NCBI RefSeq assembly: GCF_036227605.1
Contig: NZ_CP109487.1
Span: 5,681,001-5,745,000 of the forward strand
Source: Streptomyces sp. NBC_01439
Lineage (GTDB): Bacteria > Actinomycetota > Actinomycetes > Streptomycetales > Streptomycetaceae
Reading direction: 5' to 3'
Length of the DNA stretch: 64,000 nt
The notes beneath the pieces were generated by a model. That model was not told the DNA's origin. It ran no database searches and saw nothing but the letters and a program-made list of their open reading frames with translations. This document shows, piece by piece, positions 19,090-26,800 of the stretch (position 1 is its first letter; each line of letters opens with the position of its first letter). A program made the position numbers and the translations under genes.

Positions 19090-20085
19090 ATGACGACAGG
19101 TCGGCTCGGGCAGCAGGCCGCGCCACCCAACGCCGCTTACTCGGGGCAGGTCGTGCATTTCCCGGACCCGGTCCGGGCCGCTCGGCATCCCCACGGGGTG
19201 CGGATGGACGGCAATGGGCATCCGGACTTCTCCGTCTACGCGCGCGCGGCCGTGGAGATCGCCGAGCCGCCGGAGGGCTTCGGCGTGGACGAGCTGCGGC
19301 TCACGGACTACGTGTCCGCGAACGCCGCGATGAAGGTCTCCGGGCACGAGTTGTGGGACACGGTCGGGCCGGTGGCGACCCCGCACGGTTGGACCTGGCA
19401 CCACGTGGCCGGTTCGCGGCGCATGGAGCTGGTCCCGGTCGAGGTGAAGGCGCTGCTGCGGCATCACGCGGGCCTGGCGACGGCTCCGGTGGACCACGAC
19501 AAGCGCGGGACGCGGCCGTTGCAGGAGGTGCGCCCGGCGCACCTGGGGCTGCCGAAGTCGGTGGTGTCGGTCTCCGAGGAACAGGTGCAGGGGGTCGAGG
19601 AGGACCTCGGCTACCGGCTGCCGGAGCCCTACCGCTCGTTCCTGAAGGCCGCGGGCGGTTGCGCGCCGGTGGGTGCGGGCCTGGACGTGGACCTCGGTCT
19701 GCTGGTGGACCAGCCCTTCTTCACGGTGCGTGAGGAGGCGGCGGTCAATGATCTGGTGTACGTCAACAAGTGTCTGCGGGACCACCTGACGAAGGACTAC
19801 CTGTGCGTGGCCTTCGCCCAGGGCGGGTTGCTCGCGTTGAAGGTCAGGGGCGAGGGCGTCGGCTCGGTGTGGTTCTCCCCGTACGACGATGCCCGTGACC
19901 GGGACGGCTGGTCGGTCCAGGAGCGCGTGGAGCGGTTGTTGCTGCCGTGCGGTGCTGATTTCGACGCCTTCCTCGAGCGGCTGGCCGGCAATCCGCCGGA
20001 GCTGGAGACGGTGGCCGGTCTGATGGTGGACGGCGGATTCGCACGTTCGGTTCCGGTGTCGGGTTCGGCACCGGTGGAGGGGTGA
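19090..20085 (+). CDS. WHH-type HNH/Endo VII nuclease-like domain fused to a SUKH domain
   Basis: A 331-residue protein. The N-terminal half (about 20-145) looks like the WHH branch of the HNH/endonuclease VII superfamily: GHPDFSVYARAAVEI, LTDYVSANAAM, then TWHHVAGSRRMELVP (Trp103, His104, His105) and LLRHHAG. The C-terminal half (about 155-300) looks like an SMI1/KNR4 (SUKH-1) domain: VSVSEEQVQGVEEDLGYRLPEPYRSFLKAAGG. Nuclease toxins and SUKH immunity proteins are normally separate polypeptides, so the fusion is odd; the nuclease part may be inactive and used for recognition. Start ATG 19090, with CAGGGGG upstream. The next gene starts seven bases after its stop. Confidence 0.72.
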   Translation: MTTGRLGQQAAPPNAAYSGQVVHFPDPVRAARHPHGVRMDGNGHPDFSVYARAAVEIAEPPEGFGVDELRLTDYVSANAAMKVSGHELWDTVGPVATPHGWTWHHVAGSRRMELVPVEVKALLRHHAGLATAPVDHDKRGTRPLQEVRPAHLGLPKSVVSVSEEQVQGVEEDLGYRLPEPYRSFLKAAGGCAPVGAGLDVDLGLLVDQPFFTVREEAAVNDLVYVNKCLRDHLTKDYLCVAFAQGGLLALKVRGEGVGSVWFSPYDDARDRDGWSVQERVERLLLPCGADFDAFLERLAGNPPELETVAGLMVDGGFARSVPVSGSAPVEG

Positions 20086-20092
20086 GCGCGCG

Positions 20093-22606
20093 ATGGTGAC
20101 GTTTGCGCAGGCGCAGGAGCGCGCCGAGGAGTGGATCAACGGGGACGTGCCCGCGTACCAGCACCGGGAGGTGCGCGTACGGGAGTTCGGGCTCGGGTTC
20201 GTGGTGTGGGCGGAGGACCGCGCGGCCGGTCCCGTTTCCGGTGGTGGGCGGCAGCGGCTGGTCATCGCGCGGGACAGCGGGGAGGTGACGCTGTGGCCGG
20301 GCCTGCCGGTGGGTGAGGTGATCCGCCGGTACGAGGAGGAGTACGGGGCCGTGTCCGCGGCTGTTTCGGAGGCTTCGGTTCCGCCGCCGCGGATCGACTC
20401 GGAGCAGACGTCTTTCATGCTCAGCCCGCCGGAGTGGTTGCAGGAGGCCGCGGACCGGGCGGGGATCGCGCCGAGGTCGACGCCCACGCCGGCTCCGGCC
20501 GTGCCCGTCGACGCCGTGCCCGAGGCCGCGCCTGCGCCCGCGTCGGCTCCTGCGGCACCGGCGCCCACCCCGGCCGTGCCGTTGCGGCGCGGCGGTGAGG
20601 TTCCGTACGAACCCACGGCCAACGACGGTGTTCCGGCGACGGCCCAGGCTCCGGCCGGGCCCGCGGTGCCGATCGGGGCCACGCCCTGGGCGGGCACCGA
20701 TGTGAACTCCGGTACGGACGACGCGTCCGTACCGCTGCCGGCGACCGTGTTCGCGCCGCCGCTGTCCGGGTCGGACCTGGAGGACGCGCCGTCGTCCGGG
20801 GTGGCCCCGGAGGCGCAGACCACGCTGATGCCGGGCGGCAGCCAGTTGCCGAGGACGGCGGTCGTGCCCGCGCTGGGGTCGCCGGGCGATTCGGCCGGTG
20901 GTTCGCAGGGCGGTTCGGCGGCGGGCGACATCGCGGACGCGCCGACGAGCAAGGCCCAGATCTCCCGGCCGTCGACGCCGTCGGGTCCGCCCGGTGCGCC
21001 TGGTGGCGGGCTCGACCATGCCGCGACGATGCTGGCCGGCCCCGGTGTTCCGCAGCCGCCCGGTCCGTCCGGTGCTCCGGGCGCGGGGCAGCCGCCGGCG
21101 CCGCCCGGTCCGCCGGGAGCTCCGGGGGCGCTGGGGCGTGGGCTCGACCATGCCGCGACGATGTTGGCCGGTCCGGCCGTCGCGGGCCAGCCGCCGGCGC
21201 CTCCCGGTCCGCCGGGGGCTCCGGGTGCGGGTGCTGGTGCGCCCCAGCCGCCTGGTCCGCCCGGTCCGCCCGGTCCGCCCGGCCCTCCCGGTCCGCCCGG
21301 TGCTCCGGGGTCGCTGGGGCGCGGGCTCGACCATGCCGCGACGATGTTGGCCGGTCCGGCCGTCACCGGTCAGCCGCCGGCGCCTCCCGGCCCGCCCGGG
21401 GCTCCCGGTGGCGGGGCCCATCACGCCGCCACCATGCTCGCGGGTCCCGGCGTACCGCAGCCTCCTGGTCCGCCCGGGGCTCCCGGTGTGCCCGGTGGTG
21501 GGCTCGACCATGCCGCGACGATGCTGGCCGGCCCCGGTGTTCCGCAGCCGCCCGGTCCGCCCGGGCCTCCCGGCCCGCCGCCTGGCGCGCCCGGTGGTCC
21601 CGGCGGGCAGCCCCCGGTCCCGACCGGTGCGCCCACCGTCGGCCCCGGCTACCAGGCCGTGCTCCGCTACCGCGCGCCCGACGGCTCCGAGCAGCAGCTC
21701 ATCCGCCGCTCGGCGCCCGGTACTCCGCACCCGGAGTGGCAGATCCTCTACGAGCTGCGCGCCATGAACGTGCCGCCGCAGCAAGTGCTGGAGCTGCACA
21801 CCGAACTGGAGTCCTGTGAGCTGCCGGGCGGTTACTGCGCCCGGATGATCCGGGAGACCTGGCCGCAGGTGCGGATCACGAGCGTGGCCCCGTACGGCAA
21901 GGACCACGCGGGCCGCCAGCAGGGCATGCGGCACCTGCTCACCCACCAGGGCGAGCTGCACCAGGTGGCGGACGGTCCGGCGCGCCCCGCGCCGGTACGG
22001 GCGCCGTTGCCGCAGGTCCCGCTGCAGCCGGCGATCCCGCTGGAGGCGATCGGGCAGGAGCTGGCGGCGGCGTTCGGTCCGCAGGGCGTGTTCCGCTTTG
22101 ATCAGCGGGCGGTGTCCCGTCAGGGTGTGCCGGAGATCGTGGCGCAGACGCTGATGTGGGCGGGCCTGCCGGTCGATTTCGGGCCGTTCTTCTGGGCGCA
22201 GGCGGTGCCGGGGCAGCCGGTGCCGACGCTGGCCGAGCTGGCCCAGCAGCGGCAGGTGCAGCCGGCCTCGGACGCGGGCTCGTACCTGGTCATCGGCAGC
22301 GACTTCGGCAAGGCGCTGTGCGTCCAGTACGGCACCGCGCACATCGTGGCGGTGCCGGTGGAGGGCGGCCCGGGAGGTGCCCCCGTACCGCCGCAGTTCG
22401 TGAATTCGAGCCTGCCGCAGTTCGTGCGGTCCCTCGCGATGCTGGGTCACATGTGGCGACTGCGCCAGCATTTGACGCCGGAGCAGGCGGGCCGTTGGAC
22501 CGTCGACTTCCAGGCGAATCTGGCGGGGCTCGACAGCGCGGCGCTGTCCTCGCCGGAGAGCTGGTGGTCGGTGCTGCTGGAGCAGATGTGGGACGGACTG
22601 CTCTGA
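20093..22606 (+). CDS. Composite protein: Imm35/YrhB-like head, collagen-like linker, deaminase-like domain, SUKH-4 tail
   Basis: 837 residues. (1) About 1-90 resembles Imm35/YrhB: FAQAQERAEEWINGD, GLGFVVWAED, IARDSGEVTLWPGL. (2) About 95-300 is Ala/Pro-rich. (3) About 300-510 is collagen-like (GPPGPPGPPG) with five HAATMLAGP modules. (4) About 511-630 resembles the SCP1.201/XOO_2897 deaminases: His546-Pro-Glu548 (HPEWQILYELRAMNVPP) and Cys575/Cys582 (ESCELPGGYC). (5) About 645-837 resembles SUKH-4 (AIGQELAAAFGPQGVFRFD, YLVIGSDFGKALCVQYG, WWSVLLEQMWDGLL). Immunity-like and toxin-like domains in one chain suggest a conserved cellular protein or a self-neutralised toxin. No signal peptide is seen. 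It probably shares an mRNA with the gene before. Confidence 0.72.
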   Translation: MVTFAQAQERAEEWINGDVPAYQHREVRVREFGLGFVVWAEDRAAGPVSGGGRQRLVIARDSGEVTLWPGLPVGEVIRRYEEEYGAVSAAVSEASVPPPRIDSEQTSFMLSPPEWLQEAADRAGIAPRSTPTPAPAVPVDAVPEAAPAPASAPAAPAPTPAVPLRRGGEVPYEPTANDGVPATAQAPAGPAVPIGATPWAGTDVNSGTDDASVPLPATVFAPPLSGSDLEDAPSSGVAPEAQTTLMPGGSQLPRTAVVPALGSPGDSAGGSQGGSAAGDIADAPTSKAQISRPSTPSGPPGAPGGGLDHAATMLAGPGVPQPPGPSGAPGAGQPPAPPGPPGAPGALGRGLDHAATMLAGPAVAGQPPAPPGPPGAPGAGAGAPQPPGPPGPPGPPGPPGPPGAPGSLGRGLDHAATMLAGPAVTGQPPAPPGPPGAPGGGAHHAATMLAGPGVPQPPGPPGAPGVPGGGLDHAATMLAGPGVPQPPGPPGPPGPPPGAPGGPGGQPPVPTGAPTVGPGYQAVLRYRAPDGSEQQLIRRSAPGTPHPEWQILYELRAMNVPPQQVLELHTELESCELPGGYCARMIRETWPQVRITSVAPYGKDHAGRQQGMRHLLTHQGELHQVADGPARPAPVRAPLPQVPLQPAIPLEAIGQELAAAFGPQGVFRFDQRAVSRQGVPEIVAQTLMWAGLPVDFGPFFWAQAVPGQPVPTLAELAQQRQVQPASDAGSYLVIGSDFGKALCVQYGTAHIVAVPVEGGPGGAPVPPQFVNSSLPQFVRSLAMLGHMWRLRQHLTPEQAGRWTVDFQANLAGLDSAALSSPESWWSVLLEQMWDGLL
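20998..21600 (+). repeat. Coding repeats: Gly-Pro-Pro tracts with five HAATMLAGP modules
   Basis: Within the composite gene, modules of about 25-35 codons with core HAATMLAGP followed by QPP and GPP/GAP tracts recur five times. The DNA copies near 21010 and 21508 are almost identical over about 60 bp, pointing to recent internal duplication. Confidence 0.85.
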
Positions 22607-22639
22607 TCAGCTGATTGGCTGATCGTGCGATCGGCTGGA

Positions 22640-22680
22640 TGGCCGGGTCGGGACCTTCGAACAGGGTCTCGGCCCGGCCA
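22640..22680 (+). terminator. Terminator of the SUKH gene pair
   Basis: A mismatched stem, TGGCCGGGTCGGGACC against GGGTCTCGGCCCGGCCA around TTCGAACA, lies 34 bp after the composite gene. Confidence 0.65.
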
Positions 22681-22745
22681 TTCCGGCTTCCGGGATCAAA
22701 TGGCGCATCCTTGACGGGAATCCCCGCGAGAGAGGCGCATCCCGG

Positions 22746-23618
22746 ATGAGTGCACCCTTTGCGACCGTGCGCGGTCGCGGCTACCGCATGGAAGAGGTCG
22801 ACCGGTATCTCGCCCGGCTGTCCGGGAGCCGGGACGAGGCCTGGGAGCGGGTGGCCCGGCTGACCGTCCTGGCCAAGCAGATGGAGGCGGACGCGGCGCG
22901 GCTGCGGGCGGCGGTCGCCGCGCTGGCTCCGCAGACGTACGACGAGCTGAGCGAGCGGGCCCGCCGGATCCTGCTGCTGGCGGAGGAAGAGGCGGACGCT
23001 CTACGGACGGACGCGCGGGTGGACGCCGCGGCGACGTTGGGTGCGGCCGAGGCCCGCGCCGACCGGGCGGCGGAGCTCGCGCGGGGCGACGCGGAGGCGG
23101 TGCGCGAGCAGACGGAGGTCCGGGCCAGGCAGGGGCTGTTGCGGGCGCAGCGCGAGGCGGACGACGCGCGGTCGGGGGCGCGGGAGGACGCGGCGGCGTG
23201 GCGGGCCCAGGCGACGGCCGCGCTGGTGCAGACGCGGCGGCGGGCGGAGGCGGAGCGGGCGGAGCGCGAGCAGGAGCAGGCGGAGCGCCGGGAGGCGGCG
23301 GAGCGGGAGTTGACGGCGCGCGAGGCGGACCTGGAGGCGCGCCACGCGGAGCTGGAGCGGCACGTCGAGGCCCGATTGGCGGAGGCGCGGCGCGAGTTCG
23401 CCGAGGCGGAGGAGTCGGCGCGGCACGGGCAGGAGGACGCGGAGGCTCAGGCGGCCGAGTTGATCGCCCAGGCGCGGGTGGCGGAGGAGCGGATCGGGCG
23501 CGAGACGCGGGGGATCCTGCGGGAGCACGGGGAGGCGGCGGAGGAGATGCGGGCGCACATGAACCACGTCCGCTCCAGCCTGGCAGCCCTGACGGGCCGC
23601 GCCCCGGCGGAGGGCTAG
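22746..23618 (+). CDS. DivIVA-like coiled-coil protein
   Basis: 290 residues. The N-terminus (FATVRGRGYRMEEVDRYLARL) matches the membrane-targeting start of DivIVA/GpsB proteins, and nearly everything after residue 30 is charged Ala/Glu/Arg heptad sequence predicted as a long coiled coil. Streptomyces has several such cytoskeletal proteins (DivIVA, Scy, FilP) for polar growth; this one is shorter and is often annotated as a cellulose-binding protein, a label the sequence does not support. ATG 22746 with GAGAGAGG upstream. It is monocistronic. Confidence 0.8.
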   Translation: MSAPFATVRGRGYRMEEVDRYLARLSGSRDEAWERVARLTVLAKQMEADAARLRAAVAALAPQTYDELSERARRILLLAEEEADALRTDARVDAAATLGAAEARADRAAELARGDAEAVREQTEVRARQGLLRAQREADDARSGAREDAAAWRAQATAALVQTRRRAEAERAEREQEQAERREAAERELTAREADLEARHAELERHVEARLAEARREFAEAEESARHGQEDAEAQAAELIAQARVAEERIGRETRGILREHGEAAEEMRAHMNHVRSSLAALTGRAPAEG

Positions 23619-23635
23619 ACCGTCCTTTCCGGATC

Positions 23636-23660
23636 GTGCCGGGCCCGCGATGCCCGGCAC
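23636..23660. terminator. Hairpin after the DivIVA-like gene
   Basis: Nine-base perfect arms GTGCCGGGC/GCCCGGCAC with a 7-nt loop lie between two convergent genes. The preceding CTAGACCGTCCTTTCCGGATC closely resembles the element at 25206. Confidence 0.7.
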
Positions 23661-23688
23661 CCCACCTCGCTGCGTTGTCGGGCGCTGG

Positions 23689-24570
23689 TCAGGCCCCTGT
23701 GGCGGAGTCCAGGAACTCCTCGATCAGCGGGGCGATCTGCGGGAGGTGGGTCTCCAGGGCGAAGTGGCCCGCGCCCTCGAAGACGTGCACGTCGGCGTGC
23801 GGGGCGTCGCGGAGGTAGGCCTTCGCGCCCGCCGGGGTGAAGAAGGGGTCGCCCGCGCCCCACACGACCAGCACCGGGATCCGGGCGGCGCGCAGCCAGG
23901 CCTGCCAGGCGGGGTAGTGGGCGAAGTTCGAGGCGTAGTCGAAGGCGAGGTCGGCCTGGGCGTCGGCGCGGCCCGGCAGGCCGAGGTGGTGCACGTCGAG
24001 GGTCCAGCCGTCGGGGGAGAGGAGGCTGGCGTCGGCGACGCCGGTCTCGTACTGGAAGCGGATGCCCTCCGGGGTGAAGAGCCCCCGGACGCGTTCCTCG
24101 TTGCCCGGGACCTCGCGCCGGAGTCCGGCGAACGCGCGGGCCGCGTCCGAGAGGCCCTCCTCGTAGGCGTTGCCGTTCTGGACGATCAGGCCGGTCACCC
24201 GCTCCGGTCGGCGCGCGGCGAGCCGCAGTCCGACCGGGGCGCCGAAGTCGAAGACGTACAGGGCGAAGCGGTCCAGGCCGAGGGCGTCGGTGAAGCCCTC
24301 CACGATGTCCGCGAGCCGGTCGAAGGCGTACGTGAATCCGGCCGGCGCTTCGGTGCGGCCGGAGCCGGGGTAGTCGGGGGCGATCAGCCGGTATGGAGTG
24401 TTGCCGAGGGCGTCCATCAGGCGGGCGAACTGGTGCGAGGCGGTGGGGAAGCCGTGCAGGAGCAGCAGGACGGGGCCGTCGGCGGGGCCGCTCTCGCGGT
24501 AGGCGACGCGGACTCCGGCCACGTCGACGGTGCGGTGCCGGATGGTGGGAACGGTGCGACGAGCGGTCAT
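23689..24570 (-). CDS. Alpha/beta hydrolase (epoxide hydrolase/haloalkane dehalogenase-like)
   Basis: 293 residues with the alpha/beta hydrolase core: oxyanion-loop LLLLHGFPTASHQFARL, nucleophile-elbow region LYVFDFGAPVGLRLA (Asp in FDFG, as in epoxide hydrolases/dehalogenases, rather than the Ser of esterases), acid near VVWGAGDPFF and the catalytic His in EGAGHFALE. ATG 24570 is preferred because GGAGG lies six bases upstream; GTG 24573 is too close. It is divergent from the CGNR regulator, and palindromes in the 87-bp gap suggest control by that protein. Substrate unknown. Confidence 0.87.
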   Translation of the reverse strand: MTARRTVPTIRHRTVDVAGVRVAYRESGPADGPVLLLLHGFPTASHQFARLMDALGNTPYRLIAPDYPGSGRTEAPAGFTYAFDRLADIVEGFTDALGLDRFALYVFDFGAPVGLRLAARRPERVTGLIVQNGNAYEEGLSDAARAFAGLRREVPGNEERVRGLFTPEGIRFQYETGVADASLLSPDGWTLDVHHLGLPGRADAQADLAFDYASNFAHYPAWQAWLRAARIPVLVVWGAGDPFFTPAGAKAYLRDAPHADVHVFEGAGHFALETHLPQIAPLIEEFLDSATGA

Positions 24571-24594
24571 CACATGCCTCCTGCGTCCTTGTTT

Positions 24595-24647
24595 CCATTA
24601 GTCTTGCCGGTGATCTCTAATGGGTCAAGTGATTGCAGTAGCATTAG
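24595..24647. promoter_or_regulatory. CATTAG operator candidates between the hydrolase and CGNR genes
   Basis: Inverted repeat CCATTAG (24595-24601) / CTAATGG (24617-24623) plus a third CATTAG at 24642-24647. These AT-rich hexamers stand out from the GC-rich background and lie between divergent starts. Binding by the CGNR protein is inferred. Confidence 0.55.
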
Positions 24648-24657
24648 CGAGGTGACA

Positions 24658-25209
24658 GTGACCTTCCCGCTCACCGGCGAGCCCCTCGCGCTGGACCTCC
24701 TCAACACCGAGGCCCCGGTGGGCGATCTCGTCGCCGACCCGGCGGGACTCTCGGCCTGGCTGGCCGCGCAGGCCGGGCGGCTGACCCCCGTCGACGTCGT
24801 GGGCGCCGCAGAGGTGGCCGCCGTAGGGGCCGTACGGGAGGCCGCGCGCGCGGCGCTCGACGCCGTGCGGCGCGGTACGCGGCCTCCGGCCGGGGCGCTC
24901 GCCGCGCTGAACGGGGCCCTGGCCGCGGCGCCCTCGCACCGCGTGCTGGCCTGGACCGGGGCGGGCGGGATCGCCGCCGCGGTGCACCGGCCGGCGGATC
25001 CGGCCCGCCGGCTCGCGGCGGAACTGGCCGAGGCGGTCGCGGAGCTGCTGACGGACCCCCGGGTGGCGCAGGTGCGCGAGTGCGAGGCCCACGACTGCGT
25101 CCTGCTCTTCCTGCCGGCGCACCCCCGGCGCCGCTGGTGCGTGGCCTCGGTCTGCGGCAACCGGGCCCGGGTGGCCCGCTACTACGCCCGCCACAAGGGC
25201 GACGGCTAG
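24658..25209 (+). CDS. CGNR zinc-finger transcriptional regulator (ABATE domain)
   Basis: 183 residues. The N-terminus (FPLTGEPLALDLLNTE) is the conserved start of the ABATE stress-response domain, which fills the first 125 residues, and the C-terminus is the CGNR zinc finger: CEAHDCVLLFL ... RRRWCVASVCGNRARVARYYARH, with four Cys. GTG 24658 is chosen since GAGG lies five bases ahead; GTG 24652 is in frame but touches it. It is divergent from the hydrolase and its TAG stop lies inside a long hairpin. Confidence 0.86.
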   Translation: MTFPLTGEPLALDLLNTEAPVGDLVADPAGLSAWLAAQAGRLTPVDVVGAAEVAAVGAVREAARAALDAVRRGTRPPAGALAALNGALAAAPSHRVLAWTGAGGIAAAVHRPADPARRLAAELAEAVAELLTDPRVAQVRECEAHDCVLLFLPAHPRRRWCVASVCGNRARVARYYARHKGDG

Positions 25210-25272
25210 GCCGTCTCTTTCGGATCTTGCCGGGCGGCGCGGGCCAGGCAAGACCCGGAAGAGACGGCCTAG
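25206..25272. terminator. Shared bidirectional terminator containing both stop codons
   Basis: Arms CTAGGCCGTCTCTT (25206-25219) and AAGAGACGGCCTAG (25259-25272) pair perfectly, with inner CGG/CCG and CTTGCC/GGCAAG. The TAG stops of the convergent CGNR and MarR genes are at opposite ends of the same stem. Confidence 0.9.
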
Positions 25273-25712
25273 AGCTGACCCTGGCCGTCCGCCTCGAGGT
25301 TCGCGCGGAGGGCGGCCAGGGTGGTGGCGAGGGTCGCGAGGTCGGCGGCGGGGATCCCGCTGGTCAGCGCGGCGAGCGTGCTCTCGACCACGGGCCGGGC
25401 GGCCGCCAGCACCTTCTCGCCCTCGGCCGTCAGGCGCAGCACGGAGGAGCGGCGGTCCTGCGGGTGCGCGACGCGCACGCACCAGCCCGCGGCCACCAGC
25501 CGGTCGACCGCCTTGCTGACGGCCCCCACCGTGATCGCGAGGTCGCCCACGATGTCGAGCACCCGGCACCCGTCCACCCGGTCGATGATCTGCAGGACCT
25601 CGAACTGACCCAGCGCCAGCTCCTGTTCGGCGCGCAGGCGGGCTCCGACCGCGTTGTAGAGCCGGGTCTCCACGCGGACGAGATCGAGGAACAATGGAGT
25701 GACGTGGCTCAC
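25269..25712 (-). CDS. MarR-family regulator
   Basis: 147 residues with the MarR winged-helix core: LALGQFEVLQIIDRVDG, ITVGAVSKAVDRLVAAGW (recognition helix) and the wing HPQDRRSSVLRLTAEGEKVL. GTG 25712 lies seven bases after GGGGG. It is divergent from an esterase, with three copies of the palindrome GATTCC-N2-GGAATC in the 112-bp gap, so it very likely represses itself and the esterase. Confidence 0.9.
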   Translation of the reverse strand: MSHVTPLFLDLVRVETRLYNAVGARLRAEQELALGQFEVLQIIDRVDGCRVLDIVGDLAITVGAVSKAVDRLVAAGWCVRVAHPQDRRSSVLRLTAEGEKVLAAARPVVESTLAALTSGIPAADLATLATTLAALRANLEADGQGQL

Positions 25713-25725
25713 AGAACCCCCAATA

Positions 25726-25788
25726 GATTCCCAGGAATCATATTCCCTGGAATGCGCTTAGATGGAAGCAGATCGATTCCGAGGAATC
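25726..25788. promoter_or_regulatory. Three ATTCC-N2-GGAAT operators between marR and the esterase
   Basis: GATTCCCAGGAATC (25726-25739), ATTCCCTGGAAT (25742-25753) and GATTCCGAGGAATC (25775-25788) are perfect palindromes with two-base centres. Centres are 15 and 34 bp apart. The first is 13 bp before the marR start, enough to block it. Confidence 0.8.
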
Positions 25789-25824
25789 AATCTTCGCATC
25801 CGACCGCACCGATGGGGGCCCACC

Positions 25825-26748
25825 ATGTCCGCACAGCAGCGTCAGGCCCTGGACGCCCTGCTCCGCTCCATCCCGCGCGGCGAAACGCCGCTCACCCCCG
25901 CCGAGCAGCGCGCGGGCTTCGCCGCGGCCCTGACCCGACCGGCACCGGACGGCGTCGCCACCCGTAGGACGGTCGTGGGCGGGAGGCCCGCCCTGGAGCT
26001 GGAGCCGGCCGGAGCGGCCGATCGCGGTCGACTGCTCTACCTCCACGGCGGCGGCTACGTCGTCGGCTCACCCGACACCCACACCGGCCTGGTCGGCGAG
26101 CTCGCCGTCCGCACCGGGCTGCGGGCCACCTCGGTGGACTACCGCCTGGCCCCCGAGCACGCCTTCCCCGCCGCGGTTGACGACGGGCTCGCCGCCTACC
26201 GCGACCTGCTGGAGACTGGTACCGACCCGCGAGAGCTCGTACTGGCCGGCGACTCGGCCGGCGGCGGCCTCGCCATCGCCACCCTGCTCGCCGCCCGGGA
26301 GGCGGGACTGCCGCAGCCGGCCGCCGTCGTGGTTTTCTCCCCGTGGGTCGACCTCACCCTCTCCGGGGAGAGCATGCGCACCAAGGCGGACGCCGACCCG
26401 ATCTTCACCGAGGCCGCCATACGCGCCTTCGCGGACCTCTACATCGGCGACGGCGATCCCAGCGACCCCCTCGCGAGCCCGGTCTTCGCCGACCTCACGG
26501 GCCTGCCCCCGCTGCTCGTGCAGGTCGGCGCGAACGAGGTGCTCCTCGACGACGCGGTCCGCCTGGCCGCCCGCTGGGGCGCCGCCGATGTCGAGGCCAC
26601 CTTGGAGATCGGGCCGGGCCTCCCGCACGTCTACCAGGGCGAGCACGGCCGCCTCGAAGAGGCGGACGCCGCACTCGACCGCGCCGCCCACTTCCTCACC
26701 ACTCACCTCCCCGTCCCGGTCGCACCTGGCCAGGCTGCGGAGCGCTGA
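25825..26748 (+). CDS. Alpha/beta hydrolase, hormone-sensitive-lipase-type esterase
   Basis: 307 residues. The HSL family signature LYLHGGGYVVGSPDTH (oxyanion hole), nucleophile GDSAGGGLA, and the acid/His pair in VGANEVLLDDA and GLPHVYQ are all present, so it should be an active ester hydrolase. ATG 25825 follows GGGGGCCCACC; an upstream in-frame ATG at 25762 would start between MarR operators and is rejected. Probably induced when MarR is released. Confidence 0.92.
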   Translation: MSAQQRQALDALLRSIPRGETPLTPAEQRAGFAAALTRPAPDGVATRRTVVGGRPALELEPAGAADRGRLLYLHGGGYVVGSPDTHTGLVGELAVRTGLRATSVDYRLAPEHAFPAAVDDGLAAYRDLLETGTDPRELVLAGDSAGGGLAIATLLAAREAGLPQPAAVVVFSPWVDLTLSGESMRTKADADPIFTEAAIRAFADLYIGDGDPSDPLASPVFADLTGLPPLLVQVGANEVLLDDAVRLAARWGAADVEATLEIGPGLPHVYQGEHGRLEEADAALDRAAHFLTTHLPVPVAPGQAAER

Positions 26749-26800
26749 GGACCCCTGCCCCTCTGCGCCGGCAAGGACCGGCGACGGTGATGGGGGCGGG

